Assembly (NCBI GenBank): GCA_030699005.1 | Contig: JAUYLQ010000059.1 | Span: forward strand, 1-29,029 | Source of the DNA: an archaeon | GTDB lineage: Archaea; Nanobdellota; Nanobdellia; Pacearchaeales; GW2011-AR1 | Direction: 5' to 3' | Length of the DNA stretch: 29,029 bases | Shown here: piece by piece, positions 7,111 through 15,270 of the stretch | Layout of the letters: every line of letters begins with the position of its first letter | Numbering within the stretch: the stretch's first letter is position 1 | Position numbers and translations under genes: made by a program | Notes under the pieces: model-generated | Seen by the model: the letters and a program-made list of their open reading frames with translations, nothing else | Databases searched by the model: none | What the model was told of the DNA's origin: nothing

Positions 7111-7509
7111 TTATTTCTTTTCAAAAGAATCATCAACTGGAGACTTTTGAAGCGTCCTTGCAAGGTCAATTAAGTATTTGCCTTCTTCAATCTTGTAGAC
7201 AAGAGGTCTTTTTTTGTTAAACAAATTAACAAGGTCCAGCTCAAACTTTCCTTCACCCGTAACCCTAACTGACTCAAAATCAAGAATTACCGGCATCTCA
7301 TCTGCTTCTATTCCTGCTATCTCTCTTACATCCTCCTCAATTTTTATTTTATCTTCTTCTGGAATTTCAATTACTCTTTGCCTTAACTTTTCAAGTTGTT
7401 CCTCTCTTACATAAAAGAAAAACCTTCCATGGCATTCTGAACATCCATCTAAAATTTCCCTGCTTCCGGAAGGAATAATCCTTGAACATTTGACACATTG
7501 GTGACTCAT
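7111..7509 (-). CDS. Zn-ribbon protein, OapC/DUF2072-type
   Basis: The 132-residue protein opens with a zinc ribbon (CVKC at 5-8, CSEC at 23-26), followed by an acidic helical middle (EEDKIKIEEDVREIAGIE) and a C-terminal region (VILDFESVRVTGEGKFELDLVNLF) ending LIDLARTLQKS. This arrangement is that of the archaeal family annotated in haloarchaea as origin-associated protein OapC. It lies just downstream of the DUF2073 gene and an Era-like GTPase, the same trio. An AAGGAGAG site lies 11 bases before the ATG. Biochemical function is not established; a link to the GTPase is inferred from gene order. Confidence 0.8.
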   Translation of the reverse strand: MSHQCVKCSRIIPSGSREILDGCSECHGRFFFYVREEQLEKLRQRVIEIPEEDKIKIEEDVREIAGIEADEMPVILDFESVRVTGEGKFELDLVNLFNKKRPLVYKIEEGKYLIDLARTLQKSPVDDSFEKK

Positions 7510-7571
7510 TTTAATTTAACTCTCCTTAAAAAGAGTAAGAAGTCATAACTTAAAAATATTTAGGAATGGGC

Positions 7572-7979
7572 TCACTTATTCAGCATTAATTCAATTTTCT
7601 TAGGGTCTCTCTTAATTTCTTTAACAATGCTTGCTGGACCAATAATTGTAACCGCCCCAAGGTCTCCCCCTGAAAGCCCAACGACAAGCCGGTTTTTGAG
7701 TCTGTCAATTGCACCCCTTTTCTCATCAGAACCAAGAACGGCCAGTTCAATTCCTTTAAAGTCTTTAACGTGACCTATCATTGCCATCGTGTCTTCAATA
7801 AGCCTTGTTTCTTCTTCAGGTTTAAGCCTTCCCTGAATAATCAGGATATAATTGTTAAAAACGATTTCCAGCACCCTTCTTATCCTTTGTGTGCTGTCAA
7901 GATGCTTAATTTCAGAATAAGGCATGAATCTTATTGAAAAACCTTTTATTTTTTTATTTTTTGAATTTTTATTTGCCAT
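7572..7979 (-). CDS. DUF2073 protein, OapB-type
   Basis: The start MANKNSKNKKIKGF at 7979 is chosen because it follows the GTPase stop as TAA-A-ATG; a start 39 bases upstream would lie in the GTPase gene. The protein has 135 residues. Recognisable are IRFMPYSEIKHLDSTQRIR, the stretch IIQGRLKPEEETRLIEDTM, and a C-terminal VGLSGGDLGAVTIIGPASIV. I place it in the archaeal DUF2073 family, which travels with an Era-like GTPase and a Zn-ribbon protein (oap genes). Function is unknown. Confidence 0.8.
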   Translation of the reverse strand: MANKNSKNKKIKGFSIRFMPYSEIKHLDSTQRIRRVLEIVFNNYILIIQGRLKPEEETRLIEDTMAMIGHVKDFKGIELAVLGSDEKRGAIDRLKNRLVVGLSGGDLGAVTIIGPASIVKEIKRDPKKIELMLNK

Positions 7980-7980
7980 T

Positions 7981-8625
7981 TTATTTTGATTTTTTTGAAA
8001 TTTTAAAAATCTCTTCATAAAATTTATCTAAATTTTTCCCATACTTTGCACTCATTCCAAGAACTGTATATTCGGGGAATGCCTCTTCAATTTTCTTTAT
8101 GCTTGCTTTTCTAAGGTCCGATTTGTTAGCAACAATTAAAACAGGTATTTCCCTTGCAACCAAATTTCCAATGATGGTGATGTTAACTTGATTATAAGGG
8201 TTTTCAGTTGCATCAAGAACAATAACTACAACATCCATGTCATCAAGCCATTTTATGCTTTCAATTATCCCCTGAGTCGCCTCTTTTGCTCTTATCTTTG
8301 CTTCTTTCTTATTAACTTTGTATTTCAGAAAATCCTCATAATCTACACGCGTTGCAATTCCGGGGGTGTCAATCATCTTAAAAGTCATTGATTTTCCCTG
8401 ATAAGAAATTTCAACTTTTTCCTTGAACTGAACACTTCTTGTCTCATGAGGAACCTTGGAAACTGAACCGATTTCCTCACCCGTAAAATCTTTACAAATT
8501 CTGTTGGCGAGGCTGGTTTTACCGGCATTTGGAGGTCCGTAAAACCCCAGTTTTATGTCTTTTTTATTTTTAAAAAGTCCGGAAAATACTTTTTTAAAAA
8601 AATCCTTCACCTTTTTTATTGCCAT
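7981..8625 (-). CDS. Era-like GTPase, OapA-type
   Basis: This small P-loop GTPase of 214 residues shows the full motif set: G1 GPPNAGKTS (30-38), a Thr-containing switch I region (HETRSVQF), G3 DTPG (86-89), G4 NKSD (about 166-169) and G5 SAKYG near the C-terminus. A short basic/amphipathic N-terminal helix (KKVKDFFKKVFSGLFK) precedes the G domain and may touch membrane or RNA; that is inference. It is joined by TAA-A-ATG to the DUF2073 gene, with the Zn-ribbon gene next, forming a conserved archaeal trio. The PKD surface protein gene ends 18 bases upstream, so these may share a transcript. Confidence 0.87.
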   Translation of the reverse strand: MAIKKVKDFFKKVFSGLFKNKKDIKLGFYGPPNAGKTSLANRICKDFTGEEIGSVSKVPHETRSVQFKEKVEISYQGKSMTFKMIDTPGIATRVDYEDFLKYKVNKKEAKIRAKEATQGIIESIKWLDDMDVVVIVLDATENPYNQVNITIIGNLVAREIPVLIVANKSDLRKASIKKIEEAFPEYTVLGMSAKYGKNLDKFYEEIFKISKKSK

Positions 8626-8643
8626 TTTCTTATTTGTTCCATA

Positions 8644-11289
8644 TTATTTATTAAATTTTGTATCCTTCCCTCTTTCCTGATATTCTGAATTGATTCCGGG
8701 CCTTGGGGGAACACCCATTCTTTGGTTTTCCACTGCTTTTCCTGATCCAAATAAATTAAACATTCCAGTATTTTTTCCAGCATATTTTTTCATTAAATAC
8801 CTTACTTGCTCCCCTTTCCATCCGACATCAAGCAGACTTTTCCTTATTTCATAATCCTCCATTCCGTTTCTGGCCGAATTGTTTATGTAAAATATTGCAT
8901 TATAAAGATGATTTTTGTCAGGAAAAAGATACCGCTCATACTTTACCTGATACCATTTGTGAAGAATAAGGTAAACAAAAAGGCCAATCAGTAAAACTCC
9001 TGCCATTCCTAAAACTAAAATCCAAATATTATTTCCCGCCTCTTCTACTGGGCTTATTTCCTGGATTTCAATTACACTTGGGGAAATAAACATAAAGTTT
9101 GATATTTGCCCCCTTTCAGTTGTTGAAAAAGAAATCCTATCAGTCCCGGAAGAAAGTTTCATATATTTGTACCCTTCGATACTTTCTATTTCCGATTCAT
9201 CCTCAAAATTCAGGTCTGATAAGTCATTTATTGCAAAATAATAGTCTTCGGATATTGAACTTGACTGTTCTACAGATAACTCGAAAAATCTTATAACTGT
9301 TGGAAGTCTGTCTTCCCAGTTTATAATAATCTGATTTTCAGTTATGTCAGAATTAAGGTTCTTCTGATTCCAAAACTGAATGTAATCATAAGTTGATTGG
9401 GAGTCATTATAATTTTTTCCCGTTATCGAAGAAAGAAGATTAAGGTCTATTGAGTTTTCTGAAGGAATAAAGAAAGACCCTCCAACAAACGATTCATCTA
9501 AAGAAAGAGGGAAACTCAAATTTAAGAGTTTCGAGATGATGTGAGAATAATCCTCGTCTGTTACTGCAAGGGATTCCTCTTCTTCAATAGTTTCAAGACT
9601 TGACCTAAGTGAAGAAATATTAATAATATTTTGAACCTCATTTTTTTCAAATAAATCTAATAAAGAAAGTGAATCTTCAAAATCATCCAGGTTGCCCTTC
9701 CTTTTCTCAATTTCATAAGACAAAACTTCTCTTGGAGAACCCACTTCAACATTAAAACTTGTAGTAACCTCTCCAACCTTTGTTAAGACTCGGAGGGTAA
9801 AAGTATAATTTCCTTCACCTTGATAGGTGTGACTTACTTCAGATACAGAAGTAATTCTTGATTGACCATCTCCGAAATCCCATGTATAAAGAGCTGGTTC
9901 TAATTCGTATGGAACCACTGCAACAAAATCTGTCGGGAAAAGTGCAGCAGATTTTAAAGGATAAAGTCTTATCTTAAAATCCTCCAACGAAATTTCTTTT
10001 TCAAATAATTCACTGCCTTTGAAATAAAGAGTGTAATCTAAATCTCCCTCTTCTTCTGGAAGCTTGAAATAATCCCCCAGGGAAAGGCTTCCAGTAGCTG
10101 AATTCACTTTTGACGGGTCCTCTTCAAGTTCATAAAAATTATTCATAACTGCTCCATAACCCCCCTGAAAATCATAATTGACATTTAAATTTCTTAGAGT
10201 TACTGATTGGTTTTTTGAAGAAATTATTTTTATTGGGACAAGGCAGTTCTGCCCTGAACAGTCTAAACTTCCATATTCTGAAATTATATAATTTTCAATC
10301 ATTTTTGACAGATTGTTTCCGTTAGGAAGATTGTTCCCTATTGTGAGAATTCCCACGTTTCCATAATACTTTTCCGAAGCACCTATTTCATAACTGTAAA
10401 CCGAATTTTTTGGAGGAACTCCCTGAAAACCGCAATTGTTTTCTTGAGAAAATCCTCTTGTTTTATATTCTCCATTTCCAGCTACTCCTGAATTTATGCA
10501 TGAAAAATAAGTTCCATTTTCAGAAATTGCAGTATCAATCTCGCAAAAGACTCTGCTTCCTCCGGAAGTTATACTGCTTTTTGAAAGTATACAGCTATTC
10601 AAAAGGTCTCCATCTCCGTCATACAAACTCATGATGACATTTTTTGTTCCCGGCAATGCTTCTTTTATCCAGGCGCCTACTTTTAATCCCGGAGCTTCGT
10701 GGAGTAAAATCTCCTGGCAATAAGGACTCGTTGTCAAAGTTATTTCTGTCTGAATCTCGCTTGAATTAAAACATCCAAAGTTTTCACTGCCAAAATTATT
10801 CCCTTTTTTTGTGTTTTTCACGTCAATTACCCCATCATTAAAAAAATCAATAGAAACCTGATTTTCCGCCGATTCTGTTGCATCACTTTCTAAATCAAAC
10901 CCTGCAAAATTTATTTTTACCAGATTCTGATTGAATCTCAAGCCATAAAAAACACTTTCTCCTTTTGGAAGAAAAAAAGTGCGAGTGCTGCCTGCCAAAA
11001 ATCCGGTAAACTTAGATTTACAATTCAAGTAGCCACATGTATAAGAATAACTTTCATCCCCTAAAAGAAGACTCTTCAAAAGAACTTCATTCCCCAAGGA
11101 ATCTGTAAAAGGAGAATTTATTGATTCATTCTCAAATGAGATTTTAAGACTTCCTGAAATTGAAGAACCTACTGAATAAGTATCCTCTATTGAATAATTT
11201 GAAAAATTGTAAGACGCCGACACAAAAGACAAAAGAAAAACAATAAGCATTACTACTAAGACGCAATTGACTCCAACCCCTTTTTCCAT
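8644..11289 (-). CDS. Large membrane-anchored surface protein with PKD domain
   Basis: The 881-residue protein has an N-terminal signal segment (CVLVVMLIVFLLSFVSA), a long Cys- and Ser-rich extracellular region, a PKD beta-sandwich at about 443-517 with its hallmark WDFGDG (470-475) and HTYQGEGNYTFTL, an acidic Leu/Ser-rich stretch, and a C-terminal membrane helix (about 752-775) followed by a 105-residue cytoplasmic tail. The tail contains YEIRKSLLDVGWKGEQVRYL, a helical motif I associate with other DPANN membrane proteins. Topology is clear from the sequence; a role in adhesion or cell-surface structure is inferred. A TTTATAAA box 26 bases before the ATG supports this start. Confidence 0.8.
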   Translation of the reverse strand: MEKGVGVNCVLVVMLIVFLLSFVSASYNFSNYSIEDTYSVGSSISGSLKISFENESINSPFTDSLGNEVLLKSLLLGDESYSYTCGYLNCKSKFTGFLAGSTRTFFLPKGESVFYGLRFNQNLVKINFAGFDLESDATESAENQVSIDFFNDGVIDVKNTKKGNNFGSENFGCFNSSEIQTEITLTTSPYCQEILLHEAPGLKVGAWIKEALPGTKNVIMSLYDGDGDLLNSCILSKSSITSGGSRVFCEIDTAISENGTYFSCINSGVAGNGEYKTRGFSQENNCGFQGVPPKNSVYSYEIGASEKYYGNVGILTIGNNLPNGNNLSKMIENYIISEYGSLDCSGQNCLVPIKIISSKNQSVTLRNLNVNYDFQGGYGAVMNNFYELEEDPSKVNSATGSLSLGDYFKLPEEEGDLDYTLYFKGSELFEKEISLEDFKIRLYPLKSAALFPTDFVAVVPYELEPALYTWDFGDGQSRITSVSEVSHTYQGEGNYTFTLRVLTKVGEVTTSFNVEVGSPREVLSYEIEKRKGNLDDFEDSLSLLDLFEKNEVQNIINISSLRSSLETIEEEESLAVTDEDYSHIISKLLNLSFPLSLDESFVGGSFFIPSENSIDLNLLSSITGKNYNDSQSTYDYIQFWNQKNLNSDITENQIIINWEDRLPTVIRFFELSVEQSSSISEDYYFAINDLSDLNFEDESEIESIEGYKYMKLSSGTDRISFSTTERGQISNFMFISPSVIEIQEISPVEEAGNNIWILVLGMAGVLLIGLFVYLILHKWYQVKYERYLFPDKNHLYNAIFYINNSARNGMEDYEIRKSLLDVGWKGEQVRYLMKKYAGKNTGMFNLFGSGKAVENQRMGVPPRPGINSEYQERGKDTKFNK

Positions 11290-11311
11290 TGTTTAAATTA
11301 AGGAAAAGATA

Positions 11312-11319
11312 TTTATAAA
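11312..11319 (-). promoter_or_regulatory. TATA box of the PKD surface protein gene
   Basis: TTTATAAA (palindromic core) is centred 26 bases before the ATG at 11289, the spacing of a leaderless archaeal transcript. Confidence 0.65.
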
Positions 11320-11414
11320 GATTTTTAGGAAGGAAAGGTGAAATTGGTTCTAAAGCAGATTATGAAATCTGGGAAAGTCTCTCATAAAAGCCCTTCAAAA
11401 TTGCTTTACCAAAA

Positions 11415-13259
11415 CTACTTCACCAAAGCCATTTTCCCGGTTTTAGTGTAATTTTTATTACTAGATTCTGACTTAGCATCAAATTTGTAAATATAAACCC
11501 CACTTGGCAGCGTCCCTGCATCAAAGTTTACTTTGTATTCTCCTGCTGGTTCAGTTTTCTCGACAAGAGTTTTAATTTCTTCACCCAGAAGATTATAAAC
11601 TTTTAATTTGACTTTTGACACTTCCGGAAGTTGATAATTTATTGTTGTACTCGGGTTAAAGGGATTTGGATAATTTTGTGAGACGATAAATTCATTTAAA
11701 ATTCCTCCTTCAAGTCCTCCAACTGAAGTTAAGTTATCAATTTTTATATTTTGCCTTGTTGAATCAAGAGTTGAATTTCCAAAGGAATAAAGTGATGCAT
11801 AAAAATCTCGGTTAAAAGATTTGCTCGTTGAATCTGCTGACCATACCGTGTCCCCATCAACATAATTTAAAATTATGGGGAGGTTTGTGCTTTCTTTTGA
11901 AGTGTCAGGTATTGCATTGTATCCAATTTCTTCCAAAAATTCGGGGGTTAAATTCTGCCCCTCTGGAATTTGGTTAGAATTAACAATAATACTGTCAAGA
12001 TTTCCAACATAAACATGAGTATTTGGACCAATTAAATTTTCAACAGTTATGTTTTGGGATGTAGTGTCCCATTTAGTTACTCCGCCCGAATATATCCATG
12101 CGTAGAACCCTCTTTTAAATGAAAAATTAGTGGAATCAGGAGACCATAAAGTATCTTTATCATTATAAGTTAAATTGATTGGAAGAACCGTATTTTCTTT
12201 TGACGTTTCTGGAATTGCATTAAACCCCACACTTTCTAAATATGAAGGTAAAAGGGAAGTATTTTGAGGGGAAACATTTCCCCCCTCAACAATTATGTCT
12301 TCCAAACCCCCAACATGAACTTTGATTATATTTGGGTTTTCAAGAAGAAGCCCTGGACGCTGAAAAGTTAATGTTGAATTTCCATTATTTAAATCCCATT
12401 TTATCCAGGGACCTGTAACATCAAAATAAATTTGTCCATTAAGAGTATTTTTAACATAAGCATCTTTAGTCATTTCAACAGGATGATTTGGATCCATGTT
12501 AAAGTTTCCAGGGTAAACTCTTTCATCATTGTTATACCCTATAAAATACCAATCTCTAAAGTCAAGAGGGTTTAAACTTACTGAATCTGCATTTATTCTT
12601 CTTCCAACTAAAACTCCTGCAACTGCGTGTGAAACTCCACTTGTGTTTGTTGTTGAAAAATAATACATTGGGAGGTTAAACTTTGCAACTGAATCTATAT
12701 TCGTTTCCGGGTCAATAAAACCTTGAGAAAGAGCCTCTTCATAATTTGACAATCCATAAAAGTCAAGGTTCATCTGATTTATGTAATCTGCACAAACCCA
12801 TCCAGGAGGAAGCCCTGCTAATCCATCATTTATCCCAATCATTTTATTAAACCAATTTTCCCTTTCTTCAGGAGTTTTTAATTCATTCCAGTTACTAGGA
12901 AGGTAATTTCTTGCACCATTGAGGTATTCGGTTAAAATATTTTTATCATTCTGTGTAGAAGAAATTCCATCTCCATCAACATCAGCCATATTATTTTGAA
13001 ATCCCTGATTCATTCCTTCTAAATCAAGGGAATCAATTTTTCCGTCGAGGTTGACATCACCCGAGCCATACCATTCCAAACTCCCAAGCCCATTTTCTCT
13101 TGCTCCAACATACGGCTGAGAGTATGTATTTCCCAAGACTTCCCATGGTGTTGGACCATTAATATTCACAACTTGTGCATTCATTTTTGGAAAAAAAGAC
13201 CCTCCAAAAATTAGCCCCATACCAGCCCATTTACCTATTTTAGATATTAAATCCTTCAT
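11415..13259 (-). CDS. Secreted dockerin-like protein with C-terminal T9SS-type (Por) sorting domain
   Basis: The 614 residues read: signal peptide (cut probably after NA, leaving Gln29 first); two dockerin/EF-hand-like loops (GDVNLDGKIDSLD at 67-79, ADVDGDGIS at 92-100); a domain (about 120-300) with Cys156, His211 and Asp236 spaced like a transglutaminase/papain-type triad; two tandem repeats of about 98 residues (311-408, 413-510) sharing NAIP-x-TSKE, W-S-x-DST and FYA; then a sorting domain (526-614) with the classic QNYPNPFNPST, VYNLLGEE and LPSGVYIYK. That domain is typical of Bacteroidetes/Ignavibacteria cargo of the type IX secretion system, which archaea lack. It stands alone with its own archaeal promoter and a TAG stop. 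Likely acquired by transfer; the function is unknown. Confidence 0.85.
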   Translation of the reverse strand: MKDLISKIGKWAGMGLIFGGSFFPKMNAQVVNINGPTPWEVLGNTYSQPYVGARENGLGSLEWYGSGDVNLDGKIDSLDLEGMNQGFQNNMADVDGDGISSTQNDKNILTEYLNGARNYLPSNWNELKTPEERENWFNKMIGINDGLAGLPPGWVCADYINQMNLDFYGLSNYEEALSQGFIDPETNIDSVAKFNLPMYYFSTTNTSGVSHAVAGVLVGRRINADSVSLNPLDFRDWYFIGYNNDERVYPGNFNMDPNHPVEMTKDAYVKNTLNGQIYFDVTGPWIKWDLNNGNSTLTFQRPGLLLENPNIIKVHVGGLEDIIVEGGNVSPQNTSLLPSYLESVGFNAIPETSKENTVLPINLTYNDKDTLWSPDSTNFSFKRGFYAWIYSGGVTKWDTTSQNITVENLIGPNTHVYVGNLDSIIVNSNQIPEGQNLTPEFLEEIGYNAIPDTSKESTNLPIILNYVDGDTVWSADSTSKSFNRDFYASLYSFGNSTLDSTRQNIKIDNLTSVGGLEGGILNEFIVSQNYPNPFNPSTTINYQLPEVSKVKLKVYNLLGEEIKTLVEKTEPAGEYKVNFDAGTLPSGVYIYKFDAKSESSNKNYTKTGKMALVK

Positions 13260-13443
13260 ATTGTTACTACTTGTTAGTTATTTATAAATGTTGTGATTAG
13301 TTTATTATTAAACTTTTTACAAGGAGATTATCTTTTATTTAATATTTTTTAATATGGTTTAATCTCATCAATACTCTCAAAAATAATCTAAATTTAAATT
13401 ATTAAATCCCTCTTTTGACAATTAACTCAATTTAAGACTTAAC
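13260..13443. other. AT-rich intergenic region
   Basis: Apart from the TATA box at 13281-13288 this 184-base gap holds only A/T-rich sequence with runs such as TTTAATATTTTTTAATATGG. I see no RNA gene or credible small ORF in it. Confidence 0.5.
13281..13288 (-). promoter_or_regulatory. TATA box of the T9SS-sorting-domain gene
   Basis: TTTATAAA is centred 25-26 bases before the ATG at 13259. The bacterial-type gene therefore carries an archaeal promoter like its neighbours, which argues against a chimeric assembly. Confidence 0.7.
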
Positions 13444-15270
13444 TTATTTCTTAGAACTCTTTTTATACTTTTTTTTACTTTGTCTGGTTTTATGGAGAAT
13501 TACATATAATACAAAAATCAATAAAACTGCAACAATTAAATTTTTTAAATCAAAGAAATTTAACTGGATTTGAGCAGGACAGGGAATTTGTGCACTCCCA
13601 TCAATACATGAGGCGGCAGAACCATCTGGGTCACAATGCCATATATTTTTTCCTAATTCTTGTAAACAATTTCCTTCACAATCTAGAGAATATGCTTCAC
13701 ATAGAACTTCAGTTGAGAAACTGTTTCCAGGGTACCATGTCCACTTTGAAGTCCATGAATAACTTAAAAATCCTCCGTTACACTCCTCTGACATTGAATT
13801 TTGCTCTGAAACACATGAACCAATTGAACTCCCATTACCTGTTATTGAATAGATTGCTTTATTACAGGCAGGATCTGAATACGAGTTCCAGCCACATGCA
13901 TCAGTTTGCCCAGGACCTGCTGGAGGAGGAGTTTGTGATGCAACATCACAAAAATCATTTAAACATGAATCTTGAGTAACATAGTCCATACAGTAATTAA
14001 CTCCTGCACACGATGCAAGGCAATCATCACAATTTGTTTCATTTTCTGCGGGAGGTTCACATATCCCGTTACCACACGTTCCAAGATTCTGAGTTACGGT
14101 TAATACTGAACTTGTTCCACTTTCTACCTCAAAATAAAATTGATAACTTCCATCATTATCGTATGAAGAAACTGTGTTTATTACATTATCATTAATTGTC
14201 CATAAATAATAAGCATCATCAGCCTCTCCATCTTCATCCACATCATAAAAATTCCCATTGTAACTTCCAAAGTCATAAGGAGGACTTTCAATACTATCAT
14301 CTTGTGCATATATATGGAAAACAATACTTGCTGTCGGACCATCTTCTTCATTTGCTATTGCGCCTGAAGAATTAAGCATTACAAGCCCCACAGTTCTAGC
14401 CTGCCCAGTGTAAGATAAAGAATTCCATTTAATACTCAAATCATTTGAATCGGCCCAATATCTTTGAAGGTTATCATTTAATCCTAATCCACTATAATTT
14501 ACTGGGACACGCAAATATGGTGAATTCTTTTGAGAGAAGTATGTTATTCCATCATTAACAATTTCAAAGTAAAATTCACAATTTGCTCCTTCCAAAGATT
14601 CTCCTGAAGGAGAACAGGCATCTATATCACTTTGGAAAAGCGTTATTTGTGTACCAATGGACGTTCCAGAGAAAAGTGTAAAACTTCCAAGACCTGAACG
14701 AATTGTGTCATCAGGGTTAAAGAGTCCTTCACCAGAATCACTTTCTTTCAATTTAAAACTATCCGTCTGCGAAAAAGTAAAAGGAGGGTTTTTTACCCAA
14801 AGGTAAATAATGTCCCCCACATGTTTTGAAGAGTAATTTGTTAGATTATTCCCTTGAGAATCCCCAAAGTAAAGGTTAACGCATGCCCCGCTAAAACACT
14901 CATTTGAACATTCATAAGTAGTTACGACTTTTGAAATTCCACTACAGGAATATTCCTTTAACTTACCCGCATCAGTACAATAGTCTGGAAATTGCCCTTG
15001 TTCTGTTGTTGCTGTTCCCCTTGTATTATAATTAATCCCTCCATCGCTGTCAGTACAGAATGGGGCAACAGGGTTACAAACCCCATTAGAGCACCCGGCA
15101 GGACACTGATAAAGAATCTGATTTCCATAATTTCCTGATCCGCATGCATATTCAACAATATAAGGGCCTGAGCTAGAACCTAAAGTTGGGTCCGTCCACA
15201 ATCCGGCACTTACTGCTGATTGTGAAACACAATAATCTTCTCCCGAAGCACCACTTGATGCAGATACTGT
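13444..15270 (-). pseudogene. C-terminal part of a Cys-rich surface protein, cut off by an in-frame TGA
   Basis: This reading frame continues that of 15271-16392 across a single TGA. It lacks a good start: the first usable start is TTG at 15201, without a ribosome-binding site or TATA box. Content: Cys-rich repeats with C-x-DSDGG-x-NYNTRGT, a beta-rich region with acidic loops (YDVDEDGEADDA), the motif CGNGICEPPAENETNCDDC, further Cys pairs, and a C-terminal membrane helix (NLIVAVLLIFVLYVIL) with a basic tail (KTRQSKKKYKKSSKK). The anchor belongs to the same protein as the upstream signal peptide, so without readthrough the N-terminal product would be released unanchored. It may be a pseudogene, a readthrough product or a sequence error. 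Confidence 0.75.

Noticed and set aside
13590..13979. 129-codon plus-strand reading frame opposite the Cys-rich protein
   Set aside because: It is antisense to a well-supported protein frame, has low-complexity composition, and no TATA box or ribosome-binding site; other plus-strand frames in 13.5-16.3 kb are shadows for the same reason.
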